A stretch of 6,687 nt of DNA, from positions 1 to 6,687 of the forward strand of contig DNFG01000497.1 of NCBI GenBank assembly GCA_003487005.1, given 5' to 3'. Positions within the stretch are counted from its first letter, which is position 1. Each line of letters begins with the position of its first letter. Positions 1 through 5,180 of the stretch are shown here, in pieces. The translations under genes were made by a program, and so were the position numbers. The notes beneath the pieces were generated by a model, which saw only the letters and a list, made by a program, of their open reading frames with translations, was not told the DNA's origin and made no database searches. Origin of the DNA: Bryobacterales bacterium. Its GTDB lineage: Bacteria > Acidobacteriota > Terriglobia > Bryobacterales > Bryobacteraceae.

Positions 1-231
1 CTGCGCCATGGACATGGTGTAGAACTCTTCGAGGGTGGTTTCGGCATCTTCACTGGACAGGGAAGAGAGGCGGGCGACTTCCTTGCCGATGGAGGCGACT
101 TCGTCTTCATCAAGGTGCTTCAGGATTTCGGCGCCGGTGTGTTCACCCAGCGAGACCATCAACACAGCAGCCTTCTGGGCTCCGGTGAGCCGGGTGGCCT
201 TGTCTTTTTCCGACTGGGTATTGGTGATCAA
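1..231 (-). CDS. fliG: Flagellar motor switch protein FliG, N-terminal part (runs off left edge)
   Basis: FliG sits on the cytoplasmic face of the MS ring and forms part of the rotor switch (C ring), transmitting torque from the stators. Only the first 77 codons lie in the window; the frame is open to base 1. The visible part is the FliG N-terminal domain, with the typical run LTGAQKAAVLMVSLGE at residues 15-30, then the amphipathic helix around EILKHLDEDEV (35-45). This domain grips the C-terminal tail of FliF, encoded immediately upstream with a 4-nt gap. The start is TTG (231-229). In this frame there is no ATG, GTG or other TTG between the upstream in-frame stop near 268-270 and this codon, and a GGAGA Shine-Dalgarno lies 9 nt before it. 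The next candidate would be the internal ATG at residue 25, which would cut into the conserved domain. Identification is secure; the exact start is likely. Confidence 0.95.
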   Translation of the reverse strand, partial: MITNTQSEKDKATRLTGAQKAAVLMVSLGEHTGAEILKHLDEDEVASIGKEVARLSSLSSEDAETTLEEFYTMSMAQ

Positions 232-235
232 GGCG

Positions 236-1948
236 CTATTTCTCCGATTCGTTGAGCCAGGTCCGAATCAGTTGGGCGGTGGCATAGGGGTCTTTCCGAG
301 CCTGATCGCCGATGTGTTTCTTGAGAACCTCCGATTTCTTGGTGCTTGGGGGCAGGCGGAGGGTGTTCAGAACCTCCTCTTCCATTCGCGCGCGCTCGGC
401 CTCGGATTGGGCGATGGCGGCCATGGCTTTCTGCTCGAGCTGATCGTCGGATTCCTCCGGCCCGAGAGCGCGGGGGCCCGGATCGACGGACGCGGGGTGC
501 TTCCGGCTGCCGCGGCGGCGGATGAACCAGACGATGGCGGCGAGGAAGACGGCGACCAAAGAGCCGGCGGCCCCGAGCCAGACGCCGATCGGGGCGATGT
601 CGATCAGGGGTTTAGTCCAGGGGGGGAGCGCGAAGGCCGGGAAGCCGCCAGACTTCTCGGGGGCGGCGCCGCCGGGGGGCGCTGGCGCAGGTGCGGCCAG
701 GGTGGCCTCGAATGGCAGCGATTCTACCAGGATCTGGTCGCCTCGCTGTTCCTGGTAGCCGACGACGCCCGCAAGGAGGTCGCGAACGACTTTGAGCTTT
801 TCGGGCGGTGGCGCATCGAGGACCCGCCGTGCGCCGGCGCCCTCGCCTTCCCAGCGGACGGCGTGGTCCACCAGGACCGAGATGGAAATGCGCTTCAGCG
901 CCCCGCGGGGGATCTCGGTGCGGCGGACGACACGGCTGGTCTGGTAGGCAATACTCTCGGTCCGGCGGGAAAGCGAGGCGCCGCCGCCAGCGGGGGCAGT
1001 CTGAACCGGCCGGGGCAGGCTTGTGGCGGTGCCGGGGATTCCGCCGGCCCCGGGACCGCCGGCGCTGCCAGAGGCGTCTTCCGTCTTCTGGGAGGTGACC
1101 ATCACGGAGTTGTCGGGATCGAAGCGCTCCTCGCTGAGTTCGCCGCGAGTGAAGTCGCATTCGAGGGAGACGCCGGCGCGGTATTTGTCCTCGCCCAGGA
1201 GGGGATCGAGGGTCTGCCGGATCTTGGCGAGCATCTCCCGCTCGAGGGACTGGCGGTATTCGATCATCGCGTCGGAAGCGCCCGGGGAATCGTCTTCGAT
1301 GCCGCGGCGGGGCCGGCTGAGCAGCGCGCCCGCCATATCGAGGATCGAGACGCTCTCGGGTTCGAGCCCTTCGACGGCGCTGGAGGTCAAATGGGCGATG
1401 CCGAGCAGGTGCGAGGGTTGGAGGCGGGCGCCGGGGCGGAGTTTGACCATGACGCTGGCTTTGGCGGGTTCGCGGTTGTCCAGAAAGACGGACTGTTTCG
1501 CGAAAGAAACGTGGACTCGGGCGCGCTCCACTTCACTGAGCGCCATGATGCTGCGCTCGAGTTCGCCCTCGATGGCGCGCCGGAAATTGACCTGTTCAGC
1601 GAAGTCCGTGGTGCCGAAATTGGTCTTGTCAAAAAGCTCGAAGCCGATGCGTCCCGACCGTGGCAGCCCGGCGGCAGCCATCTCGAGACGCAGTTCGGCG
1701 ACGCGGGCGGAAGGCACGAGAATGGCGCCCTGATCGCCGACTTTGTAGGGGACATTGGCGGCGCGAAGGCGCTCGACAAGCACGCCGGCGTCTTCCGCTG
1801 CCAGGTTGGTGAACAGTGGACGAAGGTCGCTCTCCCGGTTCCAGCGGACCCCCTGCCAGATCAGAAGCGCGACGACGAGGGCGCCGCCGGCGATCGTGAG
1901 TTTCTGGCGGAGCGAGAGGCTGGCGAAGAGCGAGGTGATCTGTCCCAT
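236..1948 (-). CDS. fliF: Flagellar MS-ring protein FliF
   Basis: FliF (570 aa, close to the usual ~560) forms the inner-membrane MS ring, the base for the rod, switch and export gate. A cytoplasmic N-terminus leads to TM1 at about 17-33. The periplasmic YscJ/FliF ring-building region follows, including NFRRAIEGELERSI (121-134) and ERARVHVS (141-148). The second periplasmic part (about 225-415) carries the family's GxPGxx(S)xxP loop as GIPGTATSLP (303-312) and GYQEQRGDQILVES (397-410). A Pro/Ala-rich stretch (418-432) precedes TM2 (about 455-476). The cytoplasmic tail ends in the FliG-binding segment, roughly 549-570, with the typical ...LIRTWLNE ending. The ATG at 1948 lies 19 nt after the fliE stop. 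The preceding sequence has only a weak GGGA, so expression may depend on coupling to fliE. No missing domain or frameshift is seen. Confidence 0.98.
   Translation of the reverse strand: MGQITSLFASLSLRQKLTIAGGALVVALLIWQGVRWNRESDLRPLFTNLAAEDAGVLVERLRAANVPYKVGDQGAILVPSARVAELRLEMAAAGLPRSGRIGFELFDKTNFGTTDFAEQVNFRRAIEGELERSIMALSEVERARVHVSFAKQSVFLDNREPAKASVMVKLRPGARLQPSHLLGIAHLTSSAVEGLEPESVSILDMAGALLSRPRRGIEDDSPGASDAMIEYRQSLEREMLAKIRQTLDPLLGEDKYRAGVSLECDFTRGELSEERFDPDNSVMVTSQKTEDASGSAGGPGAGGIPGTATSLPRPVQTAPAGGGASLSRRTESIAYQTSRVVRRTEIPRGALKRISISVLVDHAVRWEGEGAGARRVLDAPPPEKLKVVRDLLAGVVGYQEQRGDQILVESLPFEATLAAPAPAPPGGAAPEKSGGFPAFALPPWTKPLIDIAPIGVWLGAAGSLVAVFLAAIVWFIRRRGSRKHPASVDPGPRALGPEESDDQLEQKAMAAIAQSEAERARMEEEVLNTLRLPPSTKKSEVLKKHIGDQARKDPYATAQLIRTWLNESEK
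241..245 (-). promoter_or_regulatory. Ribosome binding site deciding the TTG start of fliG
   Basis: On the minus strand the sequence reads GGAGA, 9 nt upstream of the TTG at 231-229. It lies inside the last codons of fliF, so translation of fliG is probably coupled to termination of fliF, which stops 4 nt before the start. This motif is the main support for the non-ATG start. Confidence 0.6.
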
Positions 1949-1967
1949 GGCGGCGGTCCCGGAGGAC

Positions 1968-2267
1968 TTACAACTGCATCCTCATGACTTCCTGATAGGC
2001 CTGGACGGCTTTGTTGCGTACCTGCAGAAACATGTCGAAGGCCAGGGCAGCGCGCTGGTGGTCAAGTGCGACTTTGTGAAGGTCCTCGACCTCCCCGGAC
2101 AGCATCCGCTGGACGCTCGCGTGCGAATCCTTCTGAAGTCCGTCGACGGTCTGCATGGCCTGACGGACAAGCTGGCCGAAGTCGCCCGTTGGGGCATGGG
2201 CGGCACCGGCTACATCGCGAATCGCTTCGACCGGATTGGGAGGGCGGATGCCGGAGATGGGTCCCAT
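1968..2267 (-). CDS. fliE: Flagellar hook-basal body complex protein FliE
   Basis: FliE (99 aa; E. coli about 104) is a small periplasmic export substrate that joins the MS ring to the proximal rod and is needed for assembly of the rest of the rod. The divergent N-terminus is followed by a helical middle (FGQLVRQAMQTVDGLQKDS, about 30-48). The C-terminus is the strongly conserved family signature, with FDMFLQVRNKAVQAYQEVMR at about 77-96. No signal peptide is present, as expected for a substrate of the flagellar type III system. It starts 7 nt after the flgC stop; a GAGG motif at 2278-2281, overlapping the end of flgC, is 10 nt before the ATG. It sits between flgC and fliF exactly as in many flagellar operons. 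Confidence 0.96.
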   Translation of the reverse strand: MGPISGIRPPNPVEAIRDVAGAAHAPTGDFGQLVRQAMQTVDGLQKDSHASVQRMLSGEVEDLHKVALDHQRAALAFDMFLQVRNKAVQAYQEVMRMQL

Positions 2268-2274
2268 GATGGAT

Positions 2275-2712
2275 TTACCTCAACAGATCGATGGACTTGG
2301 CGACCATGTCCTTGACCGCGGACAAGGCGGCAACGTTGGCCTGGTAGCCTCGGGAAGCGCTCATCAAGTCCACCATTTCCTCGGCGGGATTAATGTTGGG
2401 GTAAGCGACATAGCCCTGGGCGTCAGCGTCAGGATGGCCGGGCTGGTATCGAAGCAATGGGTCGCGGATGTCTTCGACCACGCCGGCGACGCCCACCCCG
2501 GTCTGCGGGGCGCCGAGTTCTGCCTGGAAGACAGAGGAGAAGGGCGAGATCTGGGCTTCGGGAGCGAAGACGACATCCTTGCGGCGGTATGGACCGCCTT
2601 CGGGGGTTCGCGTGGTCTCGGAGTTGGCGAGGTTCTGAACGATCGACTGCGCACGGGCACGCTGTGCGGCAAGCCCGGACGCGCTGACGGACATGACGTG
2701 AAAAAGGCTCAT
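2275..2712 (-). CDS. flgC: Flagellar proximal rod protein FlgC
   Basis: FlgC (145 aa; E. coli 134) is a proximal rod subunit exported through the flagellar type III apparatus. The N-terminal D0 helix contains MSVSASGLAAQRARAQSIVQ (7-26), leading into the NLANSETTRTPEGGPYRRK motif (27-45), which is characteristic of FlgC and separates it from FlgB and FlgG. The C-terminus has YPNINPAEEMVDLMSASRGY (about 103-122), then the D0 helix ending in AKSIDLL. The ATG at 2712-2710 overlaps the flgB stop as ATGA, and an AGGAAGGGAA purine run inside the end of flgB serves as a strong ribosome binding site. Both features point to translational coupling with flgB. Confidence 0.97.
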   Translation of the reverse strand: MSLFHVMSVSASGLAAQRARAQSIVQNLANSETTRTPEGGPYRRKDVVFAPEAQISPFSSVFQAELGAPQTGVGVAGVVEDIRDPLLRYQPGHPDADAQGYVAYPNINPAEEMVDLMSASRGYQANVAALSAVKDMVAKSIDLLR

Positions 2713-3047
2713 CCGTTCTTCCCTTCCTCGATGGCCTTGCGGACCATCTGCATTTGACCTTTCAGCAGGCTGGCGGCGAGGTTGAAGCGCATCGCATTCT
2801 CGGCCAGCAAACGCGACTCGCGGTCGAGGCTGACGTCGTTGCCGTCATTCTTGACCGTCAACCCGTGCGGATTCAGGATGGTGGGCGAGGCGCCCCGGCT
2901 GAAGGACTGGAACTCGGTCTGGAAGTCGATGTCGCGGGTCCGGTAGCCCGGGGTATCGGCATTGGCGATGTTGGTGGTGACCAGTTTCTGCCGCTGGGCC
3001 AACAGGTCCAGGTAACTCTCCAGCCGGGATGCGATGGGATCCAGCAT
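2709..3047 (-). CDS. flgB: Flagellar basal-body rod protein FlgB
   Basis: FlgB (112 aa) is a proximal rod subunit. The N-terminus (MLDPIASRLESYLDLLAQRQ) and the NIANADTPGYRTRDIDF motif at 26-42 are diagnostic. The C-terminus (ENAMRFNLAASLLKGQMQMV, 83-102) is the D0 helix that packs in the rod. It is a little shorter than the roughly 130-140 aa common in enterobacteria, mainly in the middle region, but both conserved ends are intact. The frame is open far upstream into the neighbouring gene; ATG 3047 is chosen because family homology begins there. There is no convincing Shine-Dalgarno before it, and the preceding stretch is pyrimidine-rich. It is the first true flagellar gene of the block, 61 nt downstream of the cysteine-cluster gene, and it overlaps flgC by 4 nt. 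Confidence 0.95.
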   Translation of the reverse strand: MLDPIASRLESYLDLLAQRQKLVTTNIANADTPGYRTRDIDFQTEFQSFSRGASPTILNPHGLTVKNDGNDVSLDRESRLLAENAMRFNLAASLLKGQMQMVRKAIEEGKNG

Positions 3048-3080
3048 GACGCTGGAAGGGATGCACGCGGAAGGCCAGTC

Positions 3081-3096
3081 GGCAGCGACTCGACCA
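3081..3096 (-). promoter_or_regulatory. Weak sigma-54-like promoter candidate upstream of flgB
   Basis: On the minus strand the sequence reads TGGTCGAGTCGCTGCC. It has the invariant GG-N10-GC spacing and partly fits the consensus TGGCACG-N4-TTGC (TGG at -24, TGC at -12). The position fits: a start about 12 nt downstream would leave a leader of roughly 24 nt before flgB. Many flagellar rod operons use sigma-54. The central match is poor, and GG-N10-GC arises often by chance in GC-rich DNA, so this is only a candidate. Confidence 0.2.
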
Positions 3097-3108
3097 GGTC
3101 CTTTGGAA

Positions 3109-3570
3109 TCAGCGCTTTGCCGGACCCGGAGTAGATCCGTAGAAATGCGGATAGGCCGTGCGCATTTCGGCCGATGTTTCAAGTGCGGTCCCAATTTGGT
3201 ACAGCGGTCCCATTCCGATACCGGGGCAGGTTTCCGCGGTGTGCTGCCACGCTTGCCTGGACTCGACCAGTTCAGGCCAGAAGGGAAACAACCGGCACTG
3301 GGTGGGTTTCGCGGGGTGGATGGAGCAGCCATCGGGCAGTAGAAATTCGCACTGCCGGCCGCGGGGTTTGCGAAGCCGGAGCAGATGACGGGTGCGATAG
3401 ACGTAACGCCGCTCAAATTCCCCCGGAGAAAGCCGGAGGAAACGGGCGGCGCGGAGAAGGTCGGCTTCGGTCAGATAGACGAAGCCCTGGACGTCGCAGC
3501 AGCGCGTGCAGCCGGACTGGCAGGCAAACCGGAGACCGGATTCGCCGGAAGCAGTTGTGGAGCAAGCCAT
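3109..3570 (-). CDS. YkgJ-type cysteine-cluster protein (putative Zn/Fe-binding, CxxCxxCC family)
   Basis: This is a 153-aa soluble protein of the family annotated as YkgJ or 'zinc/iron-chelating domain'. The biochemical role is not established. An N-terminal cysteine cluster FACQSGCTRCCDVQG (15-29) supplies C17, C21, C24 and C25. It is followed by VYLTEADLLRAARFLRLSPGEFERRY (31-56), the usual helical segment. The second cluster, with C74, C82 and C92, has the family-typical order C-x-FL-x2-DGCSI-x-P-x-K-P-x-QCRLFPFW (74-99), and there is one further cysteine at 115. The pattern suits a metal or Fe-S site. No signal peptide or membrane segment is visible. The ATG at 3570 is the first start near the domain; the frame stays open far upstream, but that part runs antisense to the SPOR gene. 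No Shine-Dalgarno is present. It lies 61 nt before flgB in the same direction, so it may be the first gene of the flagellar transcript. Family call is strong; function is unknown. Confidence 0.88.
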   Translation of the reverse strand: MACSTTASGESGLRFACQSGCTRCCDVQGFVYLTEADLLRAARFLRLSPGEFERRYVYRTRHLLRLRKPRGRQCEFLLPDGCSIHPAKPTQCRLFPFWPELVESRQAWQHTAETCPGIGMGPLYQIGTALETSAEMRTAYPHFYGSTPGPAKR

Positions 3571-3584
3571 TTGAGGTTTATTCT
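3555..3584 (+). promoter_or_regulatory. Putative promoter for the SPOR-lipA-lnt block
   Basis: On the plus strand, TTGTGG (3555-3560), inside the start of the divergent gene, and TATTCT (3579-3584) are 18 nt apart. TATTCT matches four of six -10 positions; the -35 keeps only TTG. A start near 3591 would give a leader of about 40 nt before the ATG at 3631. This -10 overlaps the proposed -10 of the divergent gene, so the two promoters would compete. Support is weak. Confidence 0.25.
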
Positions 3585-3587
3585 CAA
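3571..3587. repeat. Short inverted repeat in the divergent intergenic region
   Basis: TTGAG (3571-3575) and CTCAA (3583-3587) form a perfect 5-bp inverted repeat with a 7-nt AT-rich spacer. It covers both proposed -10 elements and abuts the start codon of the minus-strand gene. It could be a small operator or merely chance. A separate 8-bp palindrome, ACGATCGT, lies at 3597-3604. Confidence 0.3.
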
Positions 3588-3608
3588 CAATGAGAGACGA
3601 TCGTTCAA
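3580..3608 (-). promoter_or_regulatory. Putative sigma-70-type promoter for the cysteine-cluster gene
   Basis: On the minus strand, TTGAAC (3608-3603) is a 4/6 match to the -35 consensus. It is followed after 17 nt by GAGAAT (3585-3580), a 4/6 match to -10 with the key A and T positions kept. A start about 7 nt downstream would fall within 2-3 nt of the ATG at 3570, leaving essentially no leader. That agrees with the absence of a Shine-Dalgarno before this gene. The promoter is inferred from motif and spacing only. Confidence 0.35.
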
Positions 3609-3630
3609 GGGGAAACAGGACACCAACGCT

Positions 3631-4257
3631 ATGCCCGCACGTGAAGACGGCGAATATGAACTGATACTGGGGAACAAACAGCTCCTGGGGGTTTTGTTTA
3701 TTGTCATCGTGCTGTTGGGCGTGTTCTTCGCAATGGGCTTTCTGGCGGGACGGAGCACCACGCCGGCTGTCGCCACAGCCCCGCCCGGGGGTGCGCTCAA
3801 GACGATCGATCCCCCAGTGGAACCGGCGAAGTCCGTTGCGGCGGCGGGGCCGGCCGAGCCTGCTCAGGCCGGCACTCCACCGCCAGCGAAGGTGGAACCG
3901 GCTCCCGAGCCGCCCCCGCCGGCCAAGGCTGACGTCAAACTCCCGGAGGTGAAACCCTCGGCGCCGCCCCTGAGCGTGCAAGGGGGTGTCGAAACCGCCA
4001 CGGACACGGGCGCGCTGCCCGCACCGGCGACGGGGAGCTACCTTCAGGTCGCGGCGACGAGTCTGAAGGACGGACAAGGCATGCTCGGCATGCTGAAGCG
4101 GAACGGGCATACGGGTACGCTGATGGCGGTTCCCAACCAGGCGGGTCTGGTCCGGGTTCTGGTGGGACCGCTGGCAAGCAAGGAAGCGGTGGCGGCGGCG
4201 CGCGACAAATTGCGGGAGTTGGGGATCGACAACCCGATGCCGCGGACGATCCAGTGA
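3631..4257 (+). CDS. Membrane-anchored SPOR-domain protein
   Basis: This is a 208-aa bitopic inner-membrane protein. A short cytoplasmic N-terminus (about 1-16) leads to one transmembrane helix (about 17-40, LLGVLFIVIVLLGVFFAMGF at 18-37). A long Pro/Ala-rich periplasmic linker follows (about 44-132, including PEPPPPAK). The C-terminal SPOR domain, about 135-205, starts GSYLQVAATSLKDGQ and contains the second conserved strand LVRVLVGPLASKEAVAAAR. SPOR domains bind glycan strands lacking stem peptides, which are concentrated at division septa; the FtsN/DedD-like layout suggests a division or wall-remodelling role, which is inference. There are no catalytic motifs. The start is ATG 3631, with AGGA 10 nt upstream; the frame extends further upstream, but that part lacks homology and lies antisense to the divergent gene. 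Its TGA overlaps the lipA GTG by 4 nt. It is not specific enough to name as FtsN. Confidence 0.9.
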   Translation: MPAREDGEYELILGNKQLLGVLFIVIVLLGVFFAMGFLAGRSTTPAVATAPPGGALKTIDPPVEPAKSVAAAGPAEPAQAGTPPPAKVEPAPEPPPPAKADVKLPEVKPSAPPLSVQGGVETATDTGALPAPATGSYLQVAATSLKDGQGMLGMLKRNGHTGTLMAVPNQAGLVRVLVGPLASKEAVAAARDKLRELGIDNPMPRTIQ

Positions 4258-5180
4258 GCACTGGACTCGTTCAGATAGGCAACTCCGGACGGCGGGAGCG
4301 ATTGCCGCAGTTTCTGCGGAAGCCGGCGACCGATTTTCAGTCGGTGCAATTGCTTAAGAATGAGTTGAGGCGGTTGCACCTGCATACTGTGTGCGAGTCC
4401 GCGCGCTGTCCGAACATCCACGAGTGTTTCTCGCGGAGGGCGGCGACGTTCATGATCCTCGGCAACGTCTGCACGCGGGGCTGTACCTTCTGCTCGGTCC
4501 CGAAGGGGTCGCCGGCGAAACACGACATGGCCCTCGATCCACTGGAACCGGCCAACGTCGCAGCCATGGCGCGCTCGATGGACCTGCGCTATGTCGTCAT
4601 CACGAGCGTGAACCGGGATGATCTGGCCGACGGAGGCTCCGCACACTTCGCGGAGACCGTGGAGCGCGTCCGCGCGGCCCTGCCCGAGGCCCGGGTCGAG
4701 GTCCTCACTCCGGACTTCTGCGGAGATCACGAGGCGGTGGCGCGGGTGCTGGCGGCTGGTCCGCACGTCTTCAACCACAACATGGAGACCGTAGCGCGCC
4801 TGTACAAGCCGGTCCGCCCCCAGGCCAGCTACCTCCAGTCGCTCGAAGTCCTGCGCTTCGCGCGCGAGGCGGCGCCGGGAGTGTTAACGAAGTCGGGGCT
4901 GATGGTGGGCCTGGGCGAAACGGAGGAGGAAGTGAACGAATTGCTGGCGGATTTGCGGGCGGCGGAAGTGGATGTGGTGACGATCGGCCAGTATCTGCAG
5001 CCAACGCGGCGGAACCGGGAAGTGAGCGAATACGTGCCGGAAGACCGGTATGAACGGTGGAAGGCCCGGGGGATGAGCATGGGGTTCCGCATGGTCTTTG
5101 CAGGACCATTCGTGCGCTCCTCGTACATGGCGGACGAAGTGAACGAGCAGGCACGGGAGTCATGCGGCGCTGGCAGTTAG
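4254..5180 (+). CDS. lipA: Lipoyl synthase LipA
   Basis: LipA (308 aa, typical length) is a cytoplasmic radical-SAM enzyme that inserts two sulfur atoms into protein-bound octanoyl groups, making the lipoyl cofactor of 2-oxoacid dehydrogenases and the glycine cleavage system. The auxiliary-cluster motif CX4CX5C is present (C47, C52, C58 in CESARCPNIHEC). The radical-SAM motif CX3CX2C is C73, C77, C80 (CTRGCTFC). The SAM-fold features VITSVNRDDLADGG (115-128) and NHNMETV (174-180) follow. The conserved RSSY (288-291), whose serine ligates the auxiliary cluster, is intact. All key residues are present, so it should be active. The start is GTG, overlapping the upstream TGA as GTGA with only a weak ribosome site, implying coupling to the SPOR gene. 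No lipB or other lipoate gene is in the window. It overlaps lnt by 19 nt. Confidence 0.98.
   Translation: MSTGLVQIGNSGRRERLPQFLRKPATDFQSVQLLKNELRRLHLHTVCESARCPNIHECFSRRAATFMILGNVCTRGCTFCSVPKGSPAKHDMALDPLEPANVAAMARSMDLRYVVITSVNRDDLADGGSAHFAETVERVRAALPEARVEVLTPDFCGDHEAVARVLAAGPHVFNHNMETVARLYKPVRPQASYLQSLEVLRFAREAAPGVLTKSGLMVGLGETEEEVNELLADLRAAEVDVVTIGQYLQPTRRNREVSEYVPEDRYERWKARGMSMGFRMVFAGPFVRSSYMADEVNEQARESCGAGS

Noticed and set aside
35..1987. 650-codon open frame on the plus strand opposite fliG/fliF/fliE
   Set aside because: It is a mirror of GC-rich coding on the minus strand. The translation is Gly/Ala/Asp/Glu-rich with no family signature, and it crosses three clearly real flagellar genes.
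3150..3180. GCCGATGT preceded by TAGG on the plus strand, resembling a sigma-28 flagellar promoter
   Set aside because: It points away from the flagellar genes, lies inside the cysteine-cluster coding region, and matches TAAA-N15-GCCGATAA only partly.
3048..3416. Upstream extension of flgB to 235 aa
   Set aside because: The extension lies in another frame of the cysteine-cluster gene; FlgB homology begins at ATG 3047.
3571..4110. Upstream extension of the cysteine-cluster gene to a 333-aa protein
   Set aside because: The added part is Arg-rich and antisense to the well-supported SPOR gene, and family homology begins just after ATG 3570.
5057..5161. Longer lnt starting at ATG 5057
   Set aside because: It would overlap conserved lipA coding, including the RSSY motif, and add residues without membrane or Lnt character.
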